The notes: generated from the sequence alone by a model not told the origin. A stretch of DNA of 64,000 bases from Trichobilharzia regenti (GCA_944472135.2 OX235263.1:34339379-34403378), one strand, 5' to 3'. Positions 42,713 to 54,203 are shown, numbered from the stretch's first letter. Translations and numbers: made by a program.

Positions 42713-43831
42713 CTAGTAAAAGCTATTCTCAGAGGCAGCAGGGAATGTTCTTTTCAGGGACTGTGATATCCTTCGTTTCATGATATCGGAAGCTAAGTCC
42801 CCTTTGAATTCTAAGCTCATGTAAAGTATTTTCTTGGGAGCGGTTGATAAGTCACGTTTTGTAGGCTTTGAATGTATATTCTTATCTATAAAACGTGGTG
42901 GAAATCCATTTTCCATTAGGATTTTCCTCAAAGTGTATAACTCATCTTCCACAGTATCAGTGCTACATATGCGCCGAATACGAGTGGCAAGCGACCGGAC
43001 CAGGTTTCGTTTTCGACCAATAGGTACCCAGCTATAGAAATTTGTCAGTTGACCATTCCATAACAGCCTACGATAAATCGATCTCTTCAGAGTTCCATCG
43101 GTCCTTCTTGATAAGTTCACATCGAGGAAATGAATGCTAGACTCGTTCTCCATTTCGAGTGTGAATTTTATCGCAGGATGGCACTCATTAAATACATTTA
43201 ATATATTATTCAGGTTACAATCAATATTACAAATAATAAAGGTGTCATCTACATACCTTTTATATATTTGAAAGCTTTGGATCATAGGCTTCAGGGAACC
43301 ATTTTCTAGACTGGACATAAAAACGTCTGCAAGGAGAGGACCCAAGGGAGAACCCATCGCAATACCATCCTTCTGCCTGTAGATTGTTTCATTGAAAGTA
43401 AACTGTACATTCAATGTACATCTCAAAAGTAGTTCTTTAAGATCTGTAGTAGGTATCCCTATGTTCAATTTGTTGTCTTCAATATATTTGCATATAAAAC
43501 ATATGGTCTCTGTCAGTGGAACGTTCGTAAATAAGGATTCTACATCCAAAGACAACATTTGTTTATTCGACGCATTTATATCCTGTATACATTCAACAAA
43601 TTGGAAGGTGTCCCGAAGGGAATGATTAGATAGTTGCCCCCTGACTGGTTCGAGGATTTCAGCTAACCACCCAGCTACTGGATGATAGGGCGATCCAGAC
43701 ATATCCAAGATAGGGCGAAGTGGAACTCCAGCTTTGTGTATTTTCGGTAGACCATACAGTCTTGGTATTAGAGATCCTGTTGGTCTGATCTTTTCGTATA
43801 ATTCTTCACGAATGAGATGATTGTTCTTCAT
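42713..43831 (-). CDS. PLE reverse transcriptase (372 aa, C-terminal end frameshifted)
   Basis: Telomerase-like RT of a PLE. Seen in order: GSLIPRLYGLPKIHKAGVPL, RPILDMSGSPYHPVAGWLAE, MLSLDVESLFTNVPLTET (catalytic Asp), FTFNETIYRQKDGIAMGSPL, GPLLADVFMSSLEN, and the catalytic box YKRYVDDTFIICN with both Asp intact. HFLDVNLSRRTDG and the thumb follow. The frame is also open upstream of the ATG, so that ATG is not the true start. The linker to the endonuclease begins PKKILYMSLEFKGDLASDIM. This RT may have been active recently. Confidence 0.88.
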   Translation of the reverse strand: MKNNHLIREELYEKIRPTGSLIPRLYGLPKIHKAGVPLRPILDMSGSPYHPVAGWLAEILEPVRGQLSNHSLRDTFQFVECIQDINASNKQMLSLDVESLFTNVPLTETICFICKYIEDNKLNIGIPTTDLKELLLRCTLNVQFTFNETIYRQKDGIAMGSPLGPLLADVFMSSLENGSLKPMIQSFQIYKRYVDDTFIICNIDCNLNNILNVFNECHPAIKFTLEMENESSIHFLDVNLSRRTDGTLKRSIYRRLLWNGQLTNFYSWVPIGRKRNLVRSLATRIRRICSTDTVEDELYTLRKILMENGFPPRFIDKNIHSKPTKRDLSTAPKKILYMSLEFKGDLASDIMKRRISQSLKRTFPAASENSFY

Positions 43832-43918
43832 TCTCTTTAAAGTATCGGTAAGTTGTTTCTCAATTAATTCCGTCTTGTTTTTCTCGTTCGGTTTCGAGAA
43901 TTTACTGCTGTCTGAAAT

Positions 43919-44329
43919 AAATCAGGCTGAAACCACAACTAACTACGCATGTGAAGCATTAAGACCATTACACAATATCATCTATTAACCGAAGATTAGA
44001 TAACAAAGAGATTATGAATTAAGGTCATATGCTGCTTCGATTTTCGTCCTTAGACTATCCAAGTTAAATTATATCGGTGGTGTGACTACCCACATTATTA
44101 GTAATTCATTTTGAAATCAGTTAACAAACGGTTCAGAAAATATACACTATAGACTAATCTGAGTTAAATTTACACCACACCTTTATTTCTGATGATTTCG
44201 ATGATAACCAAATATCTATGAATAGTTTACAGAAGGAATAGATCTAGTATGAGATAAATTTCATTGGACAGTTAAGCCACTGGAGGCACTCATTTAGATA
44301 ACAAACAGAGCTATAGTAGTAGTAGTCAT
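43919..44329. other. Unassigned segment
   Basis: Upstream of the truncated PLE. No feature recognised. Confidence 0.35.
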
Positions 44330-44885
44330 CATTCTACGTAAGGTTTCAAAAATAATTGATGTTTTAGATTGAGAAATGAAGGTGAATCGACCTTGAAATC
44401 TATCAGTCGATAGAAGACAACTACTTAAAAATGAAATGGAGATTCGATCAAACCTATCAAAGGGAGTAAAATTAAGACATCTGGGCATAGCCGAAGCACT
44501 AGCCATCCAAAAGCTCAAACCCACGCTATGTATCCAAAAGAAATACGTTCAACGATTGTCCCTGCCGTGGCCATCATAAACAGGTAATCCTTCTAATAGT
44601 GAATATCTCATTGACTATCTTATCCAAACTTCCTGTTCATCCATATTACTTTTAAGTTTTTCTTAATCCCCACTTACACTACTTTGTTTTCACATCCGAA
44701 CTTCCTGTCTATTTTGTTATTTTATTATTTCTACATATTTAATCCCTGATTGCATAAATAATTATTCGTCACATTGGTTATGATTCCACTAGATTTTTTA
44801 TCCAAACATCCTGCCTATTTTTGTTATTTCTACATTTCTAACCGCCAATTGCACAATATGTCAGTCTTCATTTTTATTTATTTTT

Positions 44886-45077
44886 ATTTTTTATATTTTT
44901 GATTACAGCTTGATTCCAAACCGTATTTTTGGTACAAGTATAGAATTTTCAGCGTGGGTATAGGTAGCCGAAATTTCGCAGGCCGACCAAAGATATCAGG
45001 TGTGCGTCGGCGCGGGCTCAAAACCCGGACCATGTGGATGGTCAGCGAGAGTCCTAACCACTGTGCCACCGACGCAG
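44886..45077 (-). repeat. tRNA-derived SINE family C, copy 2
   Basis: Minus strand: GCGTCGGTGGCACAGTGG head (box A), box B region GGGTTTTGAGCCC (degenerate), 3' body as in copy 1, and a 3' A-rich tail seen as a T-run at 44870-44900. Confidence 0.75.
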
Positions 45078-45135
45078 TAATTATGATCCTACTTTATTTG
45101 ATTTTCTGTAGTTTAGTTTTGTAAAGGTTTGTTAT

Positions 45136-45312
45136 GTTTTTACGAGTTGATCACGGATTGATATTAGTTAGAGAACCATTGAAAACCAGGGAGTACTGAA
45201 GAGCTGCTGTTTCATCCTAGTTTGAGAATCATCGGCAGTACGCACCCACCGGGATTCGAACCCAGGACCTTCTGGTTACCAGGCAAGCTCGCATCCCATT
45301 CAGACACTGAGT
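45136..45312 (-). repeat. tRNA-derived SINE family A, copy 2
   Basis: Minus strand: box A region GTCTGAATGGGAT, box B GGTTCGAATCC, hammerhead region, then CAATGGTTCTCTAAC and a tail ending GTGATCAACTCGTAA. The first bases of the head are missing relative to copies 1 and 3. Confidence 0.78.
45193..45241 (-). ncRNA. Hammerhead ribozyme in SINE A copy 2, mutated
   Basis: Stem I GTACTG/CAGTAC intact; core CCGATGA (one change); stem II TTCTC...GGAT weakened; GAAA present; stem III ACAGC-A-GCTCT with mismatches; cleavage-site region CTT. Confidence 0.55.
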
Positions 45313-45436
45313 TTTATCCATCCCTTCCTCGTTTATTGTGGCATTTTAATTCCTAATTGTAATTTTATTAATTTAACTCTTAACTGGAAATTATTCTGGA
45401 ACTTTCCTACCCATTTATTATAAATACACGAATGCA

Positions 45437-45480
45437 CAGCCTAGCTGATGATTTCGTCGAAAAGAAAATTTTCTGCACTG
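45437..45480 (+). ncRNA. Hammerhead-like motif in PLE tail
   Basis: CAGC, CTGATGA (perfect box), TTTCGTC, GAA, palindromic AAGAAAATTTTCT, then GC. The stem I 3' strand has drifted (GCACTG). Confidence 0.45.
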
Positions 45481-46011
45481 CAACTGTCTTTTTGATTCCC
45501 TATGATCAGATGTGTAAATTTCGTGATTTGAAAATGGAGAATAGTCGAAGAGGTGTTAACTAGTACAGAATATTGCAAATGGTACTCCAGTGACACTGAG
45601 AGTCTACTTGCACAGTAGTAGATATTTTTAAAATCCTGGTGATACGCAGCCTGACTACTGTTGTACAATGCAAGGACCACTCTTGGTACCAAGTAAGTAA
45701 GCAAATTAAAACAAACCGATGAAGTGGGAAGCATGCGTGCTGCACACAACCTCCTACTACATGCATAACACAACGAATTATGTTGACTGTATTTGGAAGA
45801 GATTGATCAATGTTATCTAGTCATATACGATATCAACAAATGCAGATATTAGATGGTATTAAGAGTTGCTCTCACGTGTTGGTTTCTACGAGATGATCTG
45901 ATAACAACTTTACTGGATACATGCTTTGTTATTCTGTAACTACTTTTCTGGATGGGAGGAATTGTATTTATGGCATATTCTCTGCATACTCCTCTGTGAC
46001 GAGGTATAGTT

Positions 46012-46825
46012 CCATTATTATTATTATTGTTCTCTTGGGTTCCTAGTGGAACACAAGGCTTCAGCTGCAAGTCTCCACTTGCTTCTGTCTTCTGCTGTAC
46101 TTTTCACCTGCATCCATGTTAGTCCATACTGTTTCAACTCCTTTTCACACGATTTCTTCCACGTCACCCTTGCAGTGACATCCCACTAACCGCTTCCCTT
46201 TCGGGTTCCACTCGAGCAATGGCCTGACGCGCGATGTCACCCAGCAGCCTCCTCAGCCTTGAGTGTCCAATCCATCTCCATCTACTTTCTCCTGCATATT
46301 TGTTGGTTGGCGATTGGTTCTTGTTTTGTTTGTTCCCATAGTTACTTGTTGGTGATTCTTTCCGGCCCGGTCATCTGATCTTCAGTATAGAGCCAGCGAA
46401 GACAGTTGTTGGTTGATAAAGGTCTGCAACAGGCTGTTGGAAATATTCTTTGTGACCCGCCCGCCAAGTTTCTGATCCGTTCCGTATAGAAGGAAGAACT
46501 GACTTGACGTGTTTGTATTGAAAATCCGATTAGATTTTGTTGTTGATGCTGAGTGACGAAGATTTCCAGATTGGTTTCAGGTTGATGAATGTATGTGTTT
46601 CTCTCCTTCCCGATTCTCGCTCGATTTGACATCCTCGTCCGTTCCGACATCCTGTAGTTGAGACAATGCTCCCTAGATAAGTGAATGAATGAAGTGACCT
46701 CTTTCAAATCCCACCCGTTGATGGTGATTGGCGCTGGATGTTGGTGCTGTTGTAGTAGTTGTTGTTGGTTGGTTATTTTCATAACCTCCGCCTTGTATAT
46801 ATTCACCTGGAGTCCTGTCTACTTG
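46012..46825 (-). pseudogene. RTE LINE (SR2-like) 5'-truncated copy
   Basis: Nearly identical to 28747-29530: the minus frame 46806-46342 contains IYKAEVMKITNQQQLLQQHQ, ITINGWDLKEVTSF and TYIHQPETNLEIFVTQHQQQ. Ends in the same trinucleotide tail at 46012-46030. Several small indels. Confidence 0.8.
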
Positions 46826-47130
46826 CTTCATTCATAACCGTGTTGCATACTTTGGATTTATTTCAGGAACCTATTGTCCTCATCCGAAGACAACTCTGCA
46901 ACCGGTAAACAGCTTCTATTAGTAGACACGACTCCAGAATTGAATGCTTCTGTGGATTATATTAATAATTTGTATCCGTGGACTTTAACAGTATATCCAA
47001 ATAACCGTTTAATTAATATAACTCACTACTGTTTTTTTTTTTTGATAATATATCGTTACACTATCATCTCATTAACTTGGATATTTATTCACATACTTGT
47101 TGTGTTATTTAGCTCGCTAAACAGTCCCTT
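46826..47130 (+). repeat. Unknown direct repeat, copy 1
   Basis: About 310 bp matching 63367-63680 with about 85-90 percent identity by eye. Contains an acceptor-like GGATTTATTTCAG followed by an open frame (LLSSSEDNSATGKQLLLVDT, PWTLTVYPNNRLIN). Could be an exon-derived duplication or an unclassified repeat. Confidence 0.5.
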
Positions 47131-47369
47131 TCACTTTTACCTGCATTGGAATAATACAAGACGTTGTTTGTTAATTCTGAACATAGTGTTCCAGCATAGA
47201 ATCTTTGGAAATTATTTTTATGAGTTTCAATGAAGTAATCGCATCACGTTTGAGTAATAAATATGGACGTTTCTTCTGCACTGTTTACAGGGATTTCACT
47301 TTATCTGTTCTCATCATAGGAAGATTCACAAAATATTAGGAATATCCACTCTCATATGATGCGTTTACT

Positions 47370-48280
47370 GTATTCCTTCTCTCGTCCCTCAAATTTTCAG
47401 TGTTATAGAATTTTCTAGCATGGAAAATCAGAGTAATGATGAGATTTCCTTTTTTATGCGAAATCTGAAACGGGTATATTGGCCAAACCATAGGTGCTTA
47501 CAGAAAAAATCCTCGTCTTAATACTCCATCGAGAAAAATGAAAGTGTTGTACCCTTCCGTTTCACATTGAAACTCAGTTTTTGTGTATCAGCCGGTTGAA
47601 TGTTTTGAGAAGGACCTCAGTAATGACTCTATTCATTATAATAGAGGTTTTTGTATTTCCCAATGAATGAAAAACAAAACGATATCGCTGTTTTTACTGA
47701 CGTTTCGCTATTTAATGCTGCTAATAGCTTTATCAAAGTATTATTAAACCGGAATTTACAAAATCTCAGCATATGTATATAACAAAGAGTTAGGGGGTGA
47801 GAAAAATATAGACTTCGTTCAACTTAAAAGGACATATTGAAAGTCAAAGTAACAATGAAGATCGTTCAAACCAAATATCAAAGGTAATAGTATATCTGTT
47901 ATTATATCAAAATAAAGTTTACTAACTTGATCATCATTCGTTAGTCTGGGGTCATTTTGGTTGTCACACATAAGATAAAAGTATGGTGTAAATGTTCATA
48001 ACAGGCTAAAATCTCATTGATCGCATTTTTAATTGGACGGTTGTATAATTTTGCCATTTATCTGTCACATAAAAATGGACCTCATTCCAACACCCTCCAT
48101 CTGACGATACAGCTCGTTATTAAATTGAAACTTCGTGTTCATTGTGCAAAGAAGTAGAAGTTCTCGTAGTGCTTGAGTTCAATTTCATTTTCTAACAGAG
48201 ATTCTCAAATGGAATCAATGATCTCCATTATGTGGATGCTTGTCAATAAGGAATAGCTACTCATTGAAATCACCATTCAA
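47370..48280 (-). pseudogene. Decayed PLE reverse transcriptase pieces
   Basis: The minus strand has ALRELLLLCTMNTKFQFNNE, then LYRQMEGVGM near 48190-48060 (compare ELLLRCTLNVQFTFNE and IYRQKDGIAMG at 43.4 kb) and, further left, NVKRKGTTLSF and WFGQYTRFRFRIKKE near 47580-47430 (compare the post-YVDD region). Heavily mutated. The sequence between (47690-47745) looks like PLE terminal sequence with a minimal hammerhead, so two insertions may be mixed. Confidence 0.55.
47695..47740 (-). ncRNA. Minimal PLE-type hammerhead, mutated
   Basis: Minus strand: stem I TACT/AGTA, TTGATAA (two changes from CTGATGA), stem II GCTATT/AATAGC with 10-nt loop, GAA, two-bp stem III AC/GT, C. The GAAACGTC signature is typical of short-stem-III hammerheads in PLEs. 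Confidence 0.45.
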
Positions 48281-48458
48281 CTATTGACCTTCTTATCCTT
48301 TACTTATCCCATAAATTTGGATGTGATCCTCAGGCTGTATACAAACAAATTTGGCTGCGGTAGTTGTCGAGTCACACTGAGAAAAATGTTGCGACTTCAT
48401 CATGTCTTAAATTGTCAACACTTGATAATGTGTGCGAGGAAAAAAATTGGACAATTTT

Positions 48459-48686
48459 TTTTTCCTTCACGTTCCCAGTGGAACATAGGGCTTCAAGCTA
48501 GTGGCTTGAAGTTTCTGTAGCAGTGTTTAATTTTACAGGATGGGGTTGCTAGCCTCATGCCCAACCTTTCCTTTTTACCTGCATTATTTCTGGCTGAGTG
48601 AGGTAAAGGAGTGCGCCGGCCGGGGATCGAACCCCGGACCATGTGCATGGTTGGTGAGCATCCTAACCACTATACCACCGACAATT
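48459..48686 (-). repeat. tRNA-derived SINE family B, copy 1
   Basis: Minus strand: GTCGGTGGTATAGTGGTTAG (box A), box B GGTTCGATCCCC, body CCTTTACCTCACTCAGCCAG, a region with CTTGAAGCCC, and a poly-A-like end (T-run at 48458-48470). Same order as 58968-59192. Confidence 0.8.
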
Positions 48687-48704
48687 TACTAGAGAATAAA
48701 AATC

Positions 48705-49076
48705 AATTGATTTTTTACAACGATAAATTCTATGCTATTAAATTTCACACAATATTACGTAACGTTTTTGTTTTATTCGATTTGTCTACTAATCCTATAA
48801 TTGCACATCTTTTTTCAAGTTCTATCCCTCCTATGAATTATTCTAAATATGACATTAATTTGCTTTGCCACTTGACATTTAACTACGATTATAACCACAA
48901 ACATTTTAGTTTTAATTGAACTTCATATGATTATTATTATTTTATGCATTCACACCTAAGATTCAATTCCCTCACCGGATATAACTTCTGAAAAACCATA
49001 TATATACGACTGTACAGCTTGATGATAAATTCGTTGAAAAGAGTCTCTTCGTTGAATCACTTGTTTTGATTTTCTG
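48705..49076 (+). mobile_element. PLE 3' UTR only (5'-truncated copy)
   Basis: Reverse complement of 41785-42150 with few changes: TTACAACGATAAATTCTATG through GTACAGCTTGATGA to TTTTGATTTTCT. Inserted just beside SINE B. No coding sequence remains. Confidence 0.8.
49015..49054 (+). ncRNA. Hammerhead-like motif in PLE tail
   Basis: Same as 41796-41835 except one base in the stem I 3' strand (GTTG instead of GCTG, still a G-U pair). Confidence 0.48.
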
Positions 49077-49689
49077 AATGTTACGATGGGAATTTTCCAT
49101 GAGTTAAAAAATAATAATCAAATCAGCAGGATTGCAGTTCCAACTGAAAGTGGTATCATGTATTGGTTCTCATCAACCCATAGACAAATTAAGATTTACT
49201 GTATGTGCTGAAATGTGGGAAGATATAAAACACAGACACGTTCATTTATTCCATCACTCTACTCATTTTAAAAGACTTTTCATTCGAGGATTACTCATGA
49301 TAATTCAAGAGATTTGTTGTGTCATTGATATTTTATGTTACACCAGCTGTACTCAACACAATCAACTCAAGTACCCATTTATTCAATACATAAAATATCA
49401 CTCCATTACTGATGAAAAATAAGAATGAGAAATGGCTCAGTTATTCAGAAATATGCTCCGACTAGCAATACATTCAAATAGAATAAATGTGAAGTTAATC
49501 TGGAGAGATGTTAAGAACCTATCTGGACAGTGTAGCTGAAATAGAGACTATCAGGAAATACTCGTAAACAGGACGAAGAGAAGTGAAGAAATGGTGTCCG
49601 AGACCAGTGGGATGCATATCCTCGATATAAGAATAGCACTTATGCACTGTAGTAGAGTATATTTCAATTTTGGGGAGAATTTATTTTGA
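49077..49689. other. Unassigned segment
   Basis: A 96-codon frame (49132-49422 plus) has no recognisable domain. Confidence 0.3.
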
Positions 49690-49990
49690 TAAAGTCTCAC
49701 AGTGTTATACAGTAATATTTGCTGATCACGTTTCGAGCACAATTCATTGCTCATAATCATATCAAGACACTACTCACACAACTTTCATACTTCGCTTATA
49801 TGGTTTCACTATTTCTTATCTCTTCATTGGATTGCTAGTCGTATTTTCCATATTTCTGGTATGAGTGATGAGTCATTCCTGTTGTACGTGTTGGATGTAG
49901 ATTATCCTATGAACATAGATTCACTAATCAACCTGTCCCTCTCTCCACCTACCTATATTACCTTTTAGAAGTTTGACTCTGTCCCACCTA
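49690..49990 (+). repeat. Unclassified repeat, third copy
   Basis: Matches the reverse complement of about 38080-38360: GAGTCATTCCTGTTGTACGT, ATTCATTGCTCATAATCAT and CCCTCTCTCCACC blocks. Confidence 0.5.
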
Positions 49991-50725
49991 CCCTATTGTG
50001 TGGTTGTTTGCTAATGCATGCAATGCAACTGCTGAGTTTTTTTTCTAAATTACTTATCTCCATGGTGTCAACCATTCTAACCTTACATAAATTCTGACAA
50101 TCCGACTTCTCCTGATCAGCTAGTTTGATATATGTAGTCGACCTCACTCAAAGTCATTGAAAGTTATTTTGTAAATTACATTATTTTGTTTAATTGGGTC
50201 CACCAGATCGTTTAGCCTACAGAGCTTATCCCTGAGTGAGTTTGTAGGTTTGAAAGTCACCCTTATTCCTCTTTTGTTACGAAACCTATGTAAGGTTCCA
50301 GTTGACCCCCTTATATGCTAAAACTGGAGATGCCTTATATTCTCTCTTATTTATCTTATCGTTATTAGTTTTACCATTATTTTTACTTTGCTTTTGACTT
50401 TTTTTAATATCCTAATGAATTTTTTAGGATAACTTTCTGACACTAACTCTTCTTCCATCTGCTTCTTGCATCATTTAAGTTTTTTCTTCTACTAATTAGT
50501 GCTACTGCTCGGTTTAGTTAGACACTTCACTGAGCCCTCCTTTACAGATAGCGGATGAGTTAAATTAAACTCTAAATACCTAATAGAATACGTTGGCCTT
50601 TTATAAACGACAGTGTGCAGTTTACCCTCTTTAGTTCATTTTATTTTATAGTCTAACACAGCTAATTCTACCTATTCATTTTACGGTTCATTGGTGAATT
50701 TTATTCCCTTTACTAGTGAGTTTAT
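49991..50725. other. Unassigned segment
   Basis: AT-rich. May hold decayed 5' parts of the PLE that follows, but nothing is clear. Confidence 0.3.
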
Positions 50726-51450
50726 ATGTATCAAGAAGCTAGAGATATGTTCTGTTGTTGTTCGCGAACAACCAGAGGAAAATTAGATATTCAAGTTTAT
50801 AAAAAATCAACTCACACAGACCAAATACTCAATTACAACAGCAACAATTCAATAACACACAAAAGGAGTTGTTTACAAACACTACTCAAGAGGGCCAGGA
50901 ATCACTGCAACACTCCCACCTTATGGAAAATTGAAGAAAATATCTCATGGACATCTTCTAAAAGAATGGATATCCACGGAAATTCATCAAAAGATATATA
51001 CCCAAAGCCGACCTACCAAAGCAAACGTTCCCAAGGAAAACACGAAGACATCTATGGAATCACTGAGATACTCTTCAAACCTTCAGGAACTGGTGTCACG
51101 CACAAACCAACAAAATCGCTCCACTCAGCTCTCTATATCAACCAAAGGACTCAACAGCGAAACAAGACAAAACCAACATCATCTACAAAATAAGTCCCAA
51201 CGACTGCGAAAAACACTACATTAGCCAAAGTCGACGTCCCCTTCGTTCTCCTATCCATGAACATAAACTAACCGTCAAAAGACATGACATCCACTCCCTC
51301 ATTTCACTGCATACAGACATCCACAGACATCAATTCGACTGGAACAACTAACGTCCAAATGTTAGACAGAGGAAACACGAAGAATGCTAGAGAATTTCTA
51401 GAAGCCTGGTATTCCAGTGAATCGTCAATCAATAGACACACATGGATGTG
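50726..51450 (+). pseudogene. PLE family 3: RT end and GIY-YIG domain
   Basis: Plus strand: KLDIQVYKKSTHTDQILNYN, SITHKRSCLQTLLKRARNHC (RT thumb region), then in another frame KTNIIYKISPNDCEKHYISQ (YIG core of the KHYIGQ type), RSPIHEHKLTVKRHDIHSLI and FLEAWYSSESSI. The GIY-YIG part is repeated at 61797-62200 (minus). Frameshifted. Confidence 0.7.
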
Positions 51451-51469
51451 TGAAGGATAAACTGCCCTT

Positions 51470-52200
51470 TGAGCCACCTCAATTTGTGTTTATAAATTCA
51501 CCCGCTTGTGTGGAGCTAGGTATATTGGCCTCACAAAGCTGACGCTTTCCAAACGCATCTCTGAACATTATCCGGCATGGTTAGCAAAGGGACAATGCAA
51601 GACAGTTCTTGAGCACCTAGTGAACTCAAGCCACGTAGCTCCATCAGAGTCATCTTTCAAGATCATCTACAAAGTGAAGCCAAATGATACAAAGGGCGTC
51701 AGGTTTCGGCTTTTGTGTATGGCGGAGGCGCTGGCAATTCGTCAATACAACCCCGAACTTTGTATACAGAAAAAGTTTGTCCAGTCTCTTATTCTACTTT
51801 GGTCTTAACCTCTTCACTAATCGTTCCCTGTAAAAATATTTGATTTATTCTTTTCTTTTTTTATTTTACTTTTAGTTTACTTTCGCTTTAATAATTAATT
51901 TACTATTATCACTTTCATATGCTCCATCTAAACATTCCACACCCTCTTCACAGTTGTTTTATTCTCACTCAATAGCAATTTTAACCTTATCAAATTTCTA
52001 TCTTTGTACCGTTGAGTACCACGTAATTTACAACTTTTAATTTTCACTTCTGAGTAATTATATCAGTTATGTCACCCCCTATTACTCAATAATAGACGAC
52101 TATATATTTTTTAAGTATAAATACGACTGTACAGCCTCTGAAGATGATTTCGTCGATAAAGAAAATTTTCTGCTGTGAATCTGTCTTTTATTTTTCTCAA
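51470..52200 (+). pseudogene. PLE family 1: GIY-YIG endonuclease and 3' UTR
   Basis: Endonuclease domain open from about 51485: CVYKFTRLCGARYIGLTKLT, KRISEHYPAWLAKG, VLEHLVNSSH, LCIQKKFVQSLILLWS and stop at 51808, then the 3' UTR and tail with hammerhead-like motif. The domain itself is intact; RT is absent (5' truncation). Confidence 0.78.
52132..52175 (+). ncRNA. Hammerhead-like motif in PLE tail
   Basis: CAGC (52132-52135), CTGAAGATGA box variant, TTTCGTC, GAT (instead of GAA), palindromic AAGAAAATTTTCT, GCTG (52172-52175). Confidence 0.4.
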
Positions 52201-52399
52201 AATTTACTAGTCGATAAGAAGAAAATCTCACACACAAAAGGTCAAACTTCAATTCAAGGAAACAATCAGTACTAATACAAGTAGCCTAGTTGTTGTGAAA
52301 GGACACAAAGACAACCAATTTCGTTCAAGGTCACCAGGAGAGGTGACTGATAAACTCTTGGAGACATCTGAAAGCACACTTCAAATTGAAGTATGCGCT

Positions 52400-53221
52400 G
52401 AAGATGTTGTCTAGTAGGACAACGGGCGGCAATATATATCTTTAAGCTAATCATTGAAGTTCTTCTCAGTGAAATGAATACCATTATCAGTAACTAAGAT
52501 GTAAGGAATACCCTCTCGACTAAAAATCTTCCTCAAATTTCTATATGCGAATTTCGCCATATGACCGTCTGTAATTATGACTTTTGACCATCTAGAACAA
52601 GAAGTCACACTATGAATTTAAGAATGGACGACAGTAATCTTCATGAATACACTGACAAACCTCACAAGCCGTAGGCCATGGTTTCCACAATGGCTTCTCA
52701 TACTACATCTGATGCAAACAACTGGAACAGCTCTCTGATCTTTCGTTAATGTCATCATCAACTTCCGGTCACCAGCATGTTAGGCGTGCTAATGATTTCA
52801 CCTTATCAGCTTCCAGATGAGCAGAATCTAGATCATCCAAAATCACAGATCTTAATGTTGGAGTAATATCAGTCCTGTAATTTAGACATAGAAATCCTTC
52901 AGGATGGACTGAAATCTCATCTCTTCGCTTATAAAAGTCCGGAAATCTTCGCTTACACTGAATATTCCAACCTCTTTTTGTTGCATTTATAATGCATCCG
53001 TTATATTTCTGAGTATCGTTTATAAGTCGAACTCTATCCACAGGTAACGGCTGGACTAACAAACGATCAGTATCCTTAGCAGAATTTTCAAATAATGAAT
53101 AACGAGATAAGAAGTCTGCATGAGGTATATCCTTAGCCGATCTGTGTTCAGTAGTGCAATCACATGCACCTAGTTCTACACTCCATCTTTGAACCATAGT
53201 GGCGTCAGATGATCTATCCAA
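52400..53221 (-). pseudogene. Gypsy RNase H end and integrase
   Basis: HADFLSRYSLF (RNase H to integrase boundary), RRDEISVHPEGFLCLNYRTD and SVILDDLDSAHLEADKVKSL (integrase N-terminal approach). In another frame near 52520-52440, GIPYILVTDNGIHFTEKNF gives the second catalytic Asp of the DDE core. Confidence 0.7.
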
Positions 53222-53624
53222 GGATTTTTCTGGATTTTAAATGAATTTCAAAGCTTGATGTGAAACTTAGTACCAAAGAGACACTTGTGCAAGCGTCTTA
53301 TTGCCCATACGACTGCTAGAGCCTGTTTCTGGGTTTGTGAGTACTTTTACTTAGACGTTTAGAAATACAAATAACAGGTGGTCCATTTTACTGAAGTACT
53401 GAAGCTATACTCATAGGAGAAGCACCTGTAGTGAGAACAGACTTATCTTTCGGTGAAAAAGGTTTTAATAAAGCTTGTCTATTAATAAACTCCAAAGTTT
53501 TTTGCAAGATATCCTCGTGTTGTTGTTCCCACTTAAATTGTTTGCTGGAGACAATATCAAAAAGCGGAGATAACTGTTGAGTGAAATCGGGAATGAGTCA
53601 GGAGTAAAACTGAAGAGTATCAAT

Positions 53625-54203
53625 CTATGATCTCACCGACGACATATTATTAGGTGACGGTGCTTGAATTAGAGGTGCCAAACGACTAGCATCAGGTCTA
53701 AAACCCTCGGAGTCTACTGTGTATCCTAAGCATGATATAGACGACAAAGTAAAATAACATTTCGATGGATTAACCAGAATATTTTTCCCACATAAACGCC
53801 TGAACGATTTTAAAAGATCTTCATCACGCAATTTGATGTTCAGTCCATGAACTATAATGTCGTCTTGGTAAGACTCAACACCATCTAATCCATCTATCAT
53901 CTGATTTATTGCGTTTTGAAATATTACAGGTGAAACCTTTGAACCAAATGGCAAGAACTTATACCTGAATAATCCAAATGGAGTATTAATCGTTGTTAAT
54001 GCACTAGAAGCTTCGTCAAGAGGAATCTGCAAATAAGCATCGTTGAGATCTATTTTGGAAAAGTATTTTGAGCCATGTAGCTTGTAGAGAATATCTTCTG
54101 TTTCTAGCGTAGTGCAACTTTGCTGTAGTAAGCGACTACTGAGTGTAAGGCAGTAGCCACCACAAAATTTCGGTGTTTTTCCATCAGACTTTAGTGGCGT
54201 CAC
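53625..54203 (-). pseudogene. Gypsy reverse transcriptase
   Basis: YFSKIDLNDAYLQIPLDEAS (catalytic Asp), NTPFGLFRYKFLPFG, FQNAINQMIDGLDGVESYQD with the active box YQDDIIVHG, then KCYFTLSSISCLGYTVDSEG. YQDD replaces the more common YVDD or YLDD of gypsy RTs. The frame stops after 192 codons. Confidence 0.8.

Larger units (their letters stand above)
41785..43918 (-). mobile_element. Penelope-like element, nearly complete 3' two thirds
   Basis: Minus strand. RT (43831-42713, open upstream to about 43911), GIY-YIG endonuclease (42702-42319) and 3' UTR with conserved tail to about 41785. This is the best preserved PLE in the window. A single-base frameshift near 42725 separates RT from endonuclease. 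The RT N-terminus beyond 43918 is missing (5' truncation). The 3' UTR is repeated at 48713-49076. Confidence 0.85.
44330..45500 (+). pseudogene. PLE endonuclease tail, 3' UTR and tail, interrupted by two SINEs
   Basis: LRHLGIAEALAIQKLKPTLC, then IQKKYVQRLSLPWPS and stop (to about 44577), then the PLE 3' UTR, which resumes on both sides of SINE copies at 44886-45077 and 45136-45312 and finishes in the ATGCACAGCCTAGCTGATGA tail near 45480. Confidence 0.7.

Noticed and set aside
43905..43920. Splice-acceptor-like TTTATTTCAG at the upstream edge of PLE homology
   Set aside because: Coding similarity (ISDSSKF) begins before the AG, so a simple 5' truncation explains the edge better than an intron.
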